A program made the position numbers and the translations under genes. From the NCBI RefSeq assembly GCF_014284125.1, contig NZ_JACOFX010000014.1:1-64000 (forward strand): a stretch of DNA of 64,000 nucleotides, given 5' to 3'. Positions 53,880 to 62,434 of the stretch are shown here, in pieces. How positions within the stretch are numbered: the stretch's first letter is position 1; each line of letters starts with the position of its first letter. This DNA is from Undibacterium umbellatum (GTDB taxonomy: Bacteria > Pseudomonadota > Gammaproteobacteria > Burkholderiales > Burkholderiaceae_D). The notes under the pieces were generated by a model. It had not been told where the DNA came from, searched no databases, and was given only the letters and a program-made list of their open reading frames with translations.

Positions 53880-56060
53880 ATGAAAATCCGTTTCACATCC
53901 TGCGTCTTGCCGTTTTTGCTGATAGCTACGGCAGCCCAAGCCCAGGAGGGCATGCTCAGTCTTGAGATGATGTATCACCCCACAAAAAAAGAAAAATTCG
54001 ATACCAAGCCCCTGACTCGTCTTGCCTGGGATGCGCAAAACCGATTGATAGAAACGCAAAGCAAGGATGGCATAGTCCAGCAATTTGTTGTTAATCCCGT
54101 CAACTGGGAAAAACAGGCCCTGGCTGCCGATGGCAATATCCTGGCCCTGATGACAGCCGCAGGCATCCCAGAGAAAGAAGCCAAGGCCCTGGTCGATAAG
54201 CTGACACCGCAGTTCAAACCAGATTTGAAATCGTATCTGTTCACTTATAAAAATGACTTATGGCTATTGGATATGCAGCAGGGCAAGGTCAGGGAACTGA
54301 CCCATACGCCGGATCAGGCTGAAGATGAAGCTATCCTGTCACCTGACCTGCAATCGGTCGCCTATCTGAAGGGTAATGACATGTACCTGACAGACCTGGT
54401 CACAGCGACAGAAAAACGACTGACCACAGGCGGCAGCGAAACCATCTTCAATGGCCGCCTGGACTGGGTTTACATGGAAGAGATTTATGGGCGTGGTCAC
54501 TTGCGTGCATTCTGGTGGGCACCAGATTCAAAAAAAATCGCCTACCTGAGTTTTGATGAAAGCAAGGTGCCTGTCTACACCCTTAGCGGTGACCATGCCC
54601 AACCCATCAAGAGCGAACGCACCCGCTATCCCAAGGCTGGCGATCCCAACCCTGAAGTCAAACTTGGTGTCGTTGACATGACAGGCAAAACCAGCTGGAC
54701 TGAGAATCCATATGCTGGCAAGGAAACCCTGATCGTGCAAGTGGGCTGGACCCCAGATGGCAAGCTGCTGGCATCCTGGCAAGACCGTGTGCAAACCTGG
54801 CTGGACTTGCGCATCTATGATACGCAATACCGCAGCAAGCAATTGCTGCGCGAGAGTAGTCCGGCCTGGGTGGAGCGTTTGCCGTTACCACAGTTCTTGA
54901 AAGATGGCAGCTTTGTCTGGGCTTCTGACCGCACAGGTCACCATCACCTGTATCACTATGACCAGCAATACCAGTTCAAGGGGGCGATTACCAAAGGCGA
55001 CTGGGATATACGCACTGTCTATGGCGTTGACGAAGCAAAAGGCAAAGTCTATTTTTCGGCCAATGAACGCAATCCCATCGGTAACGATGTATATGCAATC
55101 AATCTGGATGGTAGCAAGCTGCAAAGGCTGACGACAGAATCCGGCAACCACAATGCACGCTGGAATAGTGCATATACGCATTTCATCGATAGCTGGAGCA
55201 GCCTCAAGCAAGCACCGAAGCAGGCCGTATTCAATGCAGAAGGAAGGTCATTGAAGCTGGTCGATGATGCAGGCGTGCCAGAAAAAATGCAAAGCCTGAA
55301 ACTGGGCAAAGTCACGCAACAGCAAATCAAATCGCGTGACGGCTTCCTGATGGAGAGTCTGTTGTTCCTGCCACCGGATTTTGATCCGAAAAAGAAATAC
55401 CCAGTCTACCAGCATCTGTATTCAGGCCCCATGGCACCACAAGTGGTGGATCGCTGGAACAGCAATCTCTGGCACCACTTCCTGGCGCAGCAGGGCTATA
55501 TTGTCTGGGTACTGGATAATCGCAGTGCCAGCAACAAAGGTCTTGCCAGCGCCTGGCCCATACACAAAAAACTGGGCCAACTTGAACTGCAAGACCAGCT
55601 TGATGGACTTGACTGGTTACGCAAGCAGGGCTGGGCAGACATGGACAGGGTAGCCTTGAATGGCTGGAGCTATGGCGGCTATATGACTGCGTATGCGATG
55701 ACGCATAGCAAGGCATGGAAGATAGGATTTGTCGGCGCGCCAGTCACGGATTATCGCCTGTATGACAGCGTCTATACAGAGCGTTATATGGGCCTGCCGC
55801 AAGACAATGCCGAAGGCTATGACAAGGGCAGCGTGCTGAAAGCGACCAAGGACCTGAGTGGCAAGATCATGCTCATGCATGGCACCATGGATGATAATGT
55901 CCATCCGCAAAATACCATCATGTTCATTGATGAACTCATCAAGAATGGCAAGGACTATAGCCTGCAATTGTATCCTGGCGTAGGCCATAGCCCGCGCGGT
56001 GACTGGATTAACTGGTCTTTGCAAAAAGCCAAATGGGAGTTTTTGAAAAACAATCTGTGA
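53880..56060 (+). CDS. Secreted dipeptidyl-peptidase IV-like S9 serine peptidase
   Basis: 726 residues from the ATG at 53880 (GAGGGA upstream). Signal peptide (MKIRFTSCVLPFLL...AQAQ). An N-terminal beta-propeller carries the DPP-IV-type glutamates in LDWVYMEEIYGRG. The alpha/beta hydrolase domain has Ser597 in GWSYGGYM, Asp671 in MDDNVH and His703 in GVGHSPRG. It would cleave X-Pro or X-Ala dipeptides from the N-termini of peptides in the periplasm or outside. It stands alone with its own terminator. Confidence 0.93.
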   Translation: MKIRFTSCVLPFLLIATAAQAQEGMLSLEMMYHPTKKEKFDTKPLTRLAWDAQNRLIETQSKDGIVQQFVVNPVNWEKQALAADGNILALMTAAGIPEKEAKALVDKLTPQFKPDLKSYLFTYKNDLWLLDMQQGKVRELTHTPDQAEDEAILSPDLQSVAYLKGNDMYLTDLVTATEKRLTTGGSETIFNGRLDWVYMEEIYGRGHLRAFWWAPDSKKIAYLSFDESKVPVYTLSGDHAQPIKSERTRYPKAGDPNPEVKLGVVDMTGKTSWTENPYAGKETLIVQVGWTPDGKLLASWQDRVQTWLDLRIYDTQYRSKQLLRESSPAWVERLPLPQFLKDGSFVWASDRTGHHHLYHYDQQYQFKGAITKGDWDIRTVYGVDEAKGKVYFSANERNPIGNDVYAINLDGSKLQRLTTESGNHNARWNSAYTHFIDSWSSLKQAPKQAVFNAEGRSLKLVDDAGVPEKMQSLKLGKVTQQQIKSRDGFLMESLLFLPPDFDPKKKYPVYQHLYSGPMAPQVVDRWNSNLWHHFLAQQGYIVWVLDNRSASNKGLASAWPIHKKLGQLELQDQLDGLDWLRKQGWADMDRVALNGWSYGGYMTAYAMTHSKAWKIGFVGAPVTDYRLYDSVYTERYMGLPQDNAEGYDKGSVLKATKDLSGKIMLMHGTMDDNVHPQNTIMFIDELIKNGKDYSLQLYPGVGHSPRGDWINWSLQKAKWEFLKNNL

Positions 56061-56091
56061 TCCTTTTCTGATGATTTGAAATGGGACAATG

Positions 56092-56123
56092 AAAACGGTG
56101 CAGAAAATCTGCACCGTTTTTTT
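56092..56123. terminator. Bidirectional terminator between peptidase and GST genes
   Basis: AAAACGGTGCAGA, loop AAA, TCTGCACCGTTTT followed by more T. It serves the plus-strand peptidase gene; the A-run on the other side could serve the convergent GST gene, whose stop it touches. Confidence 0.9.
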
Positions 56124-56784
56124 ATTGCATCAAAGCTGATAAGGCAGATTGACGGGCTCGTAAGAATGCACTTAATAAAGCAGGGTAATCTTCACTGACC
56201 GCAGTCTGCACGGAAGTACGTTCCTGTAGGGATAGCCGCCATACCTGGATCTTGGGGTGGCAATTTAAAAATCCAAAATCTGCTATCCGTTCAAACACAT
56301 CAACATAGCGAAAGACTGGTGCAAACGCGGCATCCACCAGGCTAAAATTTTTACCAGAAAAATAAGGCCCATCGCCTAACTGCTTTTCCAATTGTGCAAA
56401 CTTGGCTTTTAATTCTGCTGCTTTGGCATCCAATATCTGCGCATCTGCGGCATTGTAAAAACCGCCTATGCTATTCAAGGTGGCTGAGGAAAATTCTATC
56501 CAGGCACGGTGTTGCGCCCTTTCCAGTGCGGCTTCTGGATGCAGGCAGGATGGCGTGGTTTCATCCAGGTATTCGCAAATCACAGCCGACTCGAAAATGG
56601 CTTGCCCATTGACTAGTAGTACCGGTGTCTTGCCCAGTGGTGAAACTTGCAAGAACCAGTCGGGCTTGTTCGCCAGGTCTATATCTATTCGTTCAAAGTC
56701 TAAACCTTTCTCTGCGAGGGTAATTGCCGCGCGCTGCACATAAGGGCAAAGCTTGTGGCTGATCAGGGTATATTGATTGCTCAT
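56122..56784 (-). CDS. Glutathione S-transferase family protein
   Basis: 220 residues. The N-terminal thioredoxin-like domain has SHKLCPYVQRAAITLAEKG, with a cysteine at the active site as in omega/lambda-type GSTs, then GKTPVLLV and ESAVICEYLDET for glutathione binding. The C-terminal helical domain has FSLVDAAFAPVFRY. It may act as a thiol transferase or dehalogenase-like enzyme. It is 14 bases after the DoxX gene and probably co-transcribed under the divergent LysR regulator. Confidence 0.9.
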   Translation of the reverse strand: MSNQYTLISHKLCPYVQRAAITLAEKGLDFERIDIDLANKPDWFLQVSPLGKTPVLLVNGQAIFESAVICEYLDETTPSCLHPEAALERAQHRAWIEFSSATLNSIGGFYNAADAQILDAKAAELKAKFAQLEKQLGDGPYFSGKNFSLVDAAFAPVFRYVDVFERIADFGFLNCHPKIQVWRLSLQERTSVQTAVSEDYPALLSAFLRARQSALSALMQ

Positions 56785-56798
56785 GATTTGTCCCTTCC

Positions 56799-57227
56799 TT
56801 ATGTCAATGAAAAGCGTGAGCTACGGCGGAGGGCAAACGCACCATCACCGAGCAACCAGAGCGCAATTGAAGTGACGATCAGAAACACTGGATATTCCCA
56901 GCCACCGTTAGGGCTGGTGTGCACCCAGCCATTACCGAAATGCACAGTAGCGGCAACCACCATGATAGGCACCAGTGCCAGCGCAATCTGGCGGCTGTAG
57001 ATACCAAGAACCAAGGCCACACCACCAAGTAATTCAAGCGCAAACACGGGGTAAGCGAGAAAACCCGGATAACCTATGCTGGCAAAAAACTGCGCCGTAC
57101 CAGGCAGGGTAAACACAAACAGTTTCAGCAGGGCGTGGGCTATCCACATGATGCCCAGGCTGATGCGTAATAAGGTGATACCGTAGGCATTGCTGCCTTG
57201 GTTTGCAGAGGGAATTGAGTGAGTCAT
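56799..57227 (-). CDS. DoxX-family membrane protein
   Basis: 142 residues from the ATG at 57227 (GGAGAA upstream); the longer frame crosses the divergent gene and is rejected. Four membrane helices: RISLGIMWIAHALLKLF, YPGFLAYPVFALELLGGVALVLG (core FALELLGGVALVLG), ALVPIMVVAATVHFGNGW and FLIVTSIALWLLG. This is the DoxX/YphA type, often linked to redox stress. It is divergent from a LysR gene with a 77-base gap. Confidence 0.9.
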   Translation of the reverse strand: MTHSIPSANQGSNAYGITLLRISLGIMWIAHALLKLFVFTLPGTAQFFASIGYPGFLAYPVFALELLGGVALVLGIYSRQIALALVPIMVVAATVHFGNGWVHTSPNGGWEYPVFLIVTSIALWLLGDGAFALRRSSRFSLT

Positions 57228-57304
57228 TTTATTCTCCAAAAAGTGGTTGATGGAGCTACTATATGATTTCGAATATGCAATGAAAATAGGCGATAGAGCA
57301 AACG

Positions 57305-58201
57305 ATGAATGCAAGAACGCAATACAAGCTAAATTACAAATTAACTGCGGCTGATCTTGAAGTGGTGCTGGCGCTGGTGCGCACTGGCAAGCTGGCTGAG
57401 GCAGGCGAGCGCCTGTCACTGGATGCATCCACCGTATTTCGCAGCATACAAAAGCTGGAAAAAGGCTTGGGGCAACGTCTGTTTGAACGCTCGCGCACAG
57501 GTTATCAAGCCAATGAACTGGCGCAGGAGTTGGCGGTGCATGCAGAACAGATGGAGGCGCAACTAGAAGCTGCCCGTTCGGCCATGCAAATGCAGCCAGA
57601 CCAGGTAGCTGGTACAGTTCGCATCACCACCACTGATACCATACTGCACGGCTTGCTGGCACCCGTCTTGAAGCCCTTACAACTGCTTCATCCCTTATTG
57701 AGTTTTGACCTGCATGCAGGCAATGAACTGGCCAGCCTGACCAGGCGCGATGCCGACATTGCCATACGTGCCAGCAAGCGGCCACCGCAGCATTTGATAG
57801 GCAAGCACCTGGGGCCGATACGGGTAGCCTTGTACGCGGGCAAGACCAGCAAGATCAGACATTTTGATGCTGATGTCGCCCAGCGTCATCACTGGATAGC
57901 ACCTGACGATGCCTTGCCAGAACATCCATCTGTGGTGTGGCGCAAGAAGCACTTCCCCAGGCTGCAAGCAACTTACAAGGTCAATAGCATACTCACTGTG
58001 GCTGAACTGGTGGGGAAGGGTCTGGGGCTGGGCATCTTGCCGCTATTCCTTGCGCAGGGCCGCAAGGATTTAGTACCGCTTACCAATGTGCTGGACGAAT
58101 GCCAGACTGAGTTGTGGCTGCTCTCGCATACTGAGGCCAGGCATTTGCGCAGAGTTTCTGCAGTGTATTCGTATCTGTCGCAAGAGATAATGTTGAATTG
58201 A
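57305..58201 (+). CDS. LysR-family transcriptional regulator
   Basis: 298 residues. N-terminal winged HTH (LEVVLALVRTGKLAEAGERL; STVFRSIQKLEKGLGQRLFERSRTGYQ, given by its RSIQKLEKGLGQRLF core), then a substrate-binding domain (TVRITTTDTILHGLLAPVL). The recognition region has DAST in place of the usual QPALS-like motif. Divergent orientation suggests it controls the DoxX-GST pair. The 77-base gap is AT-rich and contains ATTTCGAAT, a possible LysR half-site. Confidence 0.93.
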   Translation: MNARTQYKLNYKLTAADLEVVLALVRTGKLAEAGERLSLDASTVFRSIQKLEKGLGQRLFERSRTGYQANELAQELAVHAEQMEAQLEAARSAMQMQPDQVAGTVRITTTDTILHGLLAPVLKPLQLLHPLLSFDLHAGNELASLTRRDADIAIRASKRPPQHLIGKHLGPIRVALYAGKTSKIRHFDADVAQRHHWIAPDDALPEHPSVVWRKKHFPRLQATYKVNSILTVAELVGKGLGLGILPLFLAQGRKDLVPLTNVLDECQTELWLLSHTEARHLRRVSAVYSYLSQEIMLN

Positions 58202-58203
58202 AA

Positions 58204-58239
58204 AAAGCCGCTGCGAGTTCTATCACTCACCGCGGCTTT
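58204..58239. terminator. Probable bidirectional terminator between LysR and phytase-like genes
   Basis: AAAGCCGC pairs with GCGGCTTT, with an inner GAGT/ACTC stem. A-run before and T after are short; moderate strength. Confidence 0.6.
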
Positions 58240-58256
58240 CTATCGGTAATACAAGA

Positions 58257-60326
58257 TCAGGAAGGAATATTGAAGTCAGTCAGTTTTTTGTTGAACTTGA
58301 ACAGCCAGATACGGTTAGGGCGTTCTGTATCCGCACCACGGGACACGCGCATGGTATTACCTGCAGTACAGCCCAGGGCACCTGCTGTCGTCGTCAAGGC
58401 ACCATTGGCATCTACCGTACACTTGGTGACGTCAGCACCAGCTACGATAGCACCACTAGGATCGACGATGACAGTTTTCATGCCAAAGTCGTCATCATTC
58501 GTCAGTGCCAGGGTGTTCTCATCAACTAGCGCCAGGCCTTCAGCTTTTTCTGCCAGCCAGCCTGCATTATTTAAATCAAACAACTGTGTTTTCTTGAGCA
58601 AGACCACATCCGCATAATTGACACCATTGACTGCCGCGCCTGTCATGCTGCTTTTTTCCAGATCGGTACCCATGTTGGCGATGTCAGTGGCATTGCTTGG
58701 TACCTGTACCAGCATCAGCTTGTTGAATACCTTGCCATCCGGGCCGGAACCTTGTTCCAGTACAATGAACTTGCCATTACCCAGCGACACCATGTCACCC
58801 AGTTTGGCATTGCCGGTTTTGCCAGCAGTGTATTGCTTGCTGTCGATAGGGTAGGCATACAGCTTGGTTTTTTCTGTCGCAGGATCAAACTCTACCCAGC
58901 GGTTGAATTTGGCATAATCCTTGATGCTTTCACTGGTCGCTGCAGTGGCACCCGGCACGATGTAACTGGCCTTGCCATCATCCAGCGGGCTTTGGACAAA
59001 GCCATGCAGCTTGCCACTGGCGACTTCCAGTGTCAGGCCTTCCATGCCGCGATTGGCGCGGCGTTTCAGCAAGACAGCAGGCAGGTCGGCTGCGCCTGTG
59101 CCTGGCTGGTATTTTTTCAGGATGACGCCGGTGGCAACATCAATCTTCAAAATGAAAGGACCGTATTCATCCGATACCCAGACAGCGCCGCGTGCTGCAT
59201 CATAGACGATGGATTCGGTATCGAGGCCATAGTCGCTGAATTTGGTTTTGCTGCTGGCATCAAATTTGGCAGCGTCATTCAAAGGCACTTCAGCAGAAGA
59301 ACCCACTTTACCGGAAGCAATCGATAGACCGGAAGCATTGATGGTCGTGCTGAACTTGATAGCTGTACTGGATTTCAGGATGGCACCATCCTTGCCTATA
59401 CTGATCAGGCCAAATGATGGCGTGAAGCTCGGGGATGGGAAGAATTTGGCATCGCTGGTGCCGGTGGCACCACTCGTCACCACGGAATTGGGTACTTTGG
59501 GGCCATCGCCGTTAGGGCCACGGTCGGTAATGCCATAAAATTCCAGTGAGCCATCAGCAGCCTTGCCTTTGAAGGACAGGCCAGAACCGTAGGAGGGCAA
59601 AAAGCCTTTCGGGAATTCTGCCTTGACTGCTGCATTCGTACCTTCATACGGCACGAAGAAACTGTCAGCAGCCTGCACCTGATAACGCGTGACGCTGGCG
59701 CTGATCGTGCCCAGGGCATTGGTTTGGCTGACAGTATCAACGACAGGAGTGTTCAGTCTGGAAGCCATGGTGTCTTCAAAATGTTCACGCACCAGCATGC
59801 GGCGATCTGCATCCACGGTGAGCTTTTGGTAATTCGCCGGCAGTTTGGCTAAGGTTGCCGTCATTGCTGTATTGAAGTTGGCAGCAGTGGCATTGAAATC
59901 CAGCGTCTGGCCAGCGAGCGCAGTCTTTACTGTAGCAGGAATCTTGATGCCAGTCGCAACATCATTATCTTCATCCAGCAATTGCAGGAACAGCAGGCGG
60001 TTAACCACGCTGTCATCCTTGACATTGCTGGAGTTTGCCAGCGTCAACGGCGTTGCACTAGCTGCGCAAGGTGCAGAGCCCAGGGCGATGTTGCCGACAG
60101 TAAACGCCAGTGTGTCACCAGCGTTACAACTAAAACCGCCTGTGGCAGATGTGCTGAGCTTGCTGCCGCCAGCGACGGAGTAATCCATGCCCTCCACTGC
60201 TGCATCCAGGAAGACGCCATTTACGGGAGTCGGTGTAGCTGGGGTAACTGCGGTATTGCTGTTACCGCCACAGGCAGCTAACAACAAGGACGCGCTCAGG
60301 CTGCTCAATAACAGGCTTCGATTCAT
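58257..60326 (-). CDS. Esterase-like/phytase-like beta-propeller lipoprotein
   Basis: 689 residues from the ATG at 60326 (GAGG upstream). A lipobox ends LLLAAC at Cys19, so it is a lipoprotein. A Ser/Thr/Ala-rich N-terminal region of about 200 residues is followed by the phytase-like domain: YGITDRGPNGDGPKVP, DTESIVYDAARGAVWVSDEYGPFI (core VWVSDEYGPFI), NRGMEGLTLE, KAEGLALVDENTLALTNDDDFG. The family is predicted to hydrolyse phosphoesters; substrate unknown. Paired cysteines near residues 70-90 and at the end may form disulfides. Confidence 0.85.
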   Translation of the reverse strand: MNRSLLLSSLSASLLLAACGGNSNTAVTPATPTPVNGVFLDAAVEGMDYSVAGGSKLSTSATGGFSCNAGDTLAFTVGNIALGSAPCAASATPLTLANSSNVKDDSVVNRLLFLQLLDEDNDVATGIKIPATVKTALAGQTLDFNATAANFNTAMTATLAKLPANYQKLTVDADRRMLVREHFEDTMASRLNTPVVDTVSQTNALGTISASVTRYQVQAADSFFVPYEGTNAAVKAEFPKGFLPSYGSGLSFKGKAADGSLEFYGITDRGPNGDGPKVPNSVVTSGATGTSDAKFFPSPSFTPSFGLISIGKDGAILKSSTAIKFSTTINASGLSIASGKVGSSAEVPLNDAAKFDASSKTKFSDYGLDTESIVYDAARGAVWVSDEYGPFILKIDVATGVILKKYQPGTGAADLPAVLLKRRANRGMEGLTLEVASGKLHGFVQSPLDDGKASYIVPGATAATSESIKDYAKFNRWVEFDPATEKTKLYAYPIDSKQYTAGKTGNAKLGDMVSLGNGKFIVLEQGSGPDGKVFNKLMLVQVPSNATDIANMGTDLEKSSMTGAAVNGVNYADVVLLKKTQLFDLNNAGWLAEKAEGLALVDENTLALTNDDDFGMKTVIVDPSGAIVAGADVTKCTVDANGALTTTAGALGCTAGNTMRVSRGADTERPNRIWLFKFNKKLTDFNIPS

Positions 60327-60473
60327 TTGGTTTAACCTCGTAGTGATTTGCGTGAAAATTGTTTGCCGCGAATTTACTACTGGCATGTGACGCAGCTATG
60401 ACACTACGGTCGTAATGCAAGGGTCATAATTGGCTTTTATAGTGTGCTCACCAAAATCCATGGAGTGCATATC

Positions 60474-61328
60474 ATGATCAAGTCTGTTGTTCGTACCAGC
60501 ATAGCCAGCATATTCAGTATCGCTTTGAGTTTGCTGCTGCCACTCAGTAATGCAGTCGCGGCCAGCAATATGGTGCCTGACTATGAGGTGAAGTTGCTGA
60601 TGAACCCGAATGTTGTTCTGGATGCCGATCACAAACTCAAGAGCACAGTGCTTAGCACCTTTAATATGCCGAGTTCGGTGACCAAGATGAATATCTTGTT
60701 CATGGACACCAATGCCAAGGACATTTACGGTAATACCTGGATAGCCAGAATACGCAAGACCGAAGGCGAAAGTGATTTTGAGCTGACCTACAAGAAGCGC
60801 TATGCCATAGACAACGGCAATATCACTGAGGCCCTGTATGAAGCCAATGCCGAAGGTTTTGACTCTACAGAAAAAAATTATGAAGCACAGGTTGAATGGG
60901 GCTATCAAAAGAAAACCCTGAGTATTTCCAACAGCAAGAAAGACAGCAAATCCGGTTATAGTGGGATGGACTTGCCATCGACCAGTGACTCCCGCAGCCT
61001 GCTCAAAAAGAATATCCCCGGCAAGATGGACAACTGGCTGTATAGCGGCTGGGGTAAGTCCATGCTGGATAATTCGCGCAAGTACGGCCCGATACTGGCC
61101 AAGCGCTCAGTCGGTACATGGAGTGGTATGACCCTGTACATCGAAGTCTGGCCCATCCTGAACCAGGCTGGTACAGGCACTGACTATATCGTCGAAGCCT
61201 CGTTCAAGACCAAGAGTGCAGCTACAGCCTCCGTCAAGCACGATGAATTGCAGGCTTATCTGATTTCGCGTGGATGGTTTGTAGCTGAGGATTCGCTGAA
61301 GACCCAATTGATTATGGACAGGTATTAA
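60474..61328 (+). CDS. Secreted protein with CYTH-like features
   Basis: 284 residues from the ATG at 60474. The signal peptide is SIFSIALSLLLPLSNAVAAS. The sequence YEVKLLMNP, later LFMDTNAKD, WIARIRKTEGESDFELTYKKRY and AQVEWGYQKKTL is spaced like the strands of a CYTH/triphosphate tunnel domain (an E-x-K opening, xDT, RxR, K-rich strand). That family is usually cytoplasmic, so a secreted form would be unusual; the match is by eye. Its end overlaps the convergent ubiX gene by four bases. Confidence 0.6.
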   Translation: MIKSVVRTSIASIFSIALSLLLPLSNAVAASNMVPDYEVKLLMNPNVVLDADHKLKSTVLSTFNMPSSVTKMNILFMDTNAKDIYGNTWIARIRKTEGESDFELTYKKRYAIDNGNITEALYEANAEGFDSTEKNYEAQVEWGYQKKTLSISNSKKDSKSGYSGMDLPSTSDSRSLLKKNIPGKMDNWLYSGWGKSMLDNSRKYGPILAKRSVGTWSGMTLYIEVWPILNQAGTGTDYIVEASFKTKSAATASVKHDELQAYLISRGWFVAEDSLKTQLIMDRY

Positions 61329-61915
61329 CTTACCTTGAGGCCTTGCCAGCGGGGTGTCATTTCATGCGGCAAGGCAAAAATATCGAGCACGCGTCCGACA
61401 GTGTGATCAACCATCTCTGCTATGCTTTGCGGACGGTGGTAAAAACCAGGCAGTGGCGGGAAGATGATGCCGCCCATTTCCGTGACGGCTGTCATATTGC
61501 GCAAGTGCGCCAGGTTGAAGGGTGTTTCTCGCACCATCAAGACGAGGCGGCGGCGCTCTTTCAAGACTACATCGGCAGCGCGGGTGATGAGGTTGTCGGA
61601 CAAACCATGTGCGACCGCTGCCAGGGTTTTCATCGAGCAGGGCGCGATGACCATGCCGTCAGACAAGAATGAACCACTGGCAATGCTGGCACCGACATCG
61701 CGCACATTGTGGACGACATCTGCCATGGCTTCGACATCCTTGCGCTTCAAGTCCATTTCCTGATACAGGTTCAGCACGCCTGCTTCCGAAATCAGCAAAT
61801 GGCTTTCAACGCCGGGGATATTACGCAAGACTTGTAGCAGCCGCACACCATAGATAGCACCTGTCGCACCGGTAATAGCAACAATCAGGCGCTTGCGGGC
61901 GGCGACTTCAGTCAT
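61325..61915 (-). CDS. ubiX: Flavin prenyltransferase UbiX
   Basis: 196 residues. It makes prenylated FMN for UbiD-type decarboxylases in ubiquinone synthesis. FMN and prenyl-phosphate motifs are AITGATGAIYGVRLL, IASGSFLSDGMVIAPCSMKTLA (core MVIAPCSMKTLA) and RRLVLMVRETPFN, with GGIIFPPLPGFYHRP near the end. It is 7 bases after the glutaredoxin gene. Confidence 0.94.
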   Translation of the reverse strand: MTEVAARKRLIVAITGATGAIYGVRLLQVLRNIPGVESHLLISEAGVLNLYQEMDLKRKDVEAMADVVHNVRDVGASIASGSFLSDGMVIAPCSMKTLAAVAHGLSDNLITRAADVVLKERRRLVLMVRETPFNLAHLRNMTAVTEMGGIIFPPLPGFYHRPQSIAEMVDHTVGRVLDIFALPHEMTPRWQGLKVS

Positions 61916-61922
61916 GTCTTGC

Positions 61923-62234
61923 TTAGTCTTTCAACAAAGTCTGCAATTCGCCGCTGTCAAACATTTCATTCATGATGTCAGAGCCGCCAATGAATTCACC
62001 TTTGACATATAACTGCGGTACGGTAGGCCAGTTGGAAAAATCCTTGATACCCTGGCGTACTTCAGGGTCTTCCAGCACATTCACCGTGACCATGTTTTGC
62101 ACGCCGCAGGTCTTCAACAGTTGAATTGCACGACCAGAAAAGCCGCATTGCGGGAATTGGGCAGTGCCCTTCATAAATAAAACTACAGGGTTTGCAGTAA
62201 CAGTTTCTTTGATCCAGCTTTGTACGTCGCTCAT
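61923..62234 (-). CDS. grxD: Monothiol glutaredoxin (CGFS), Grx4 type
   Basis: 103 residues. The active-site motif QCGFSGRA marks the monothiol class that binds a 2Fe-2S cluster with glutathione and hands it to client proteins or BolA partners. Other conserved parts are [32 protein letters not shown]. IbaG encoded at 26259 is a likely partner. Confidence 0.95.
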   Translation of the reverse strand: MSDVQSWIKETVTANPVVLFMKGTAQFPQCGFSGRAIQLLKTCGVQNMVTVNVLEDPEVRQGIKDFSNWPTVPQLYVKGEFIGGSDIMNEMFDSGELQTLLKD

Positions 62235-62322
62235 GGCTATCTTCCTTGAATACTTGAATTACGAATACCTGCATTATAGTAGAAAGCCAAATATAGTGCC
62301 GCAGCACCGTATTTGGTTGTTG

Positions 62323-62352
62323 GAAACTTAATGCAAATCAATTTGCAGTTTC
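62323..62352. promoter_or_regulatory. Inverted repeat TGCAAAT-CA-ATTTGCA with flanking GAAAC/GTTTC
   Basis: TGCAAAT (62332-62338), CA, ATTTGCA (62341-62347). Outside, GAAAC (62323-62327) and GTTTC (62348-62352) are also complementary, with TTAA unpaired on the left. It lies between grxD and the divergent activator gene. Confidence 0.6.
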
Positions 62353-62375
62353 TGGCACCGTCAGCTAATAGTGTT

Positions 62376-62393
62376 ACATTAAGCGCTTAATGT
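62376..62393. promoter_or_regulatory. 18-bp perfect palindrome upstream of the AcoR-like gene
   Basis: ACATTAAGC followed by GCTTAATGT, with no spacer. It is centred about 50 bases before the activator start and is a good operator candidate, for the activator itself or another dimeric regulator. Confidence 0.65.
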
Positions 62394-62434
62394 CCTAACT
62401 AGAGCCAAAAATGGCCATGTTGCTGGAGACCCGT

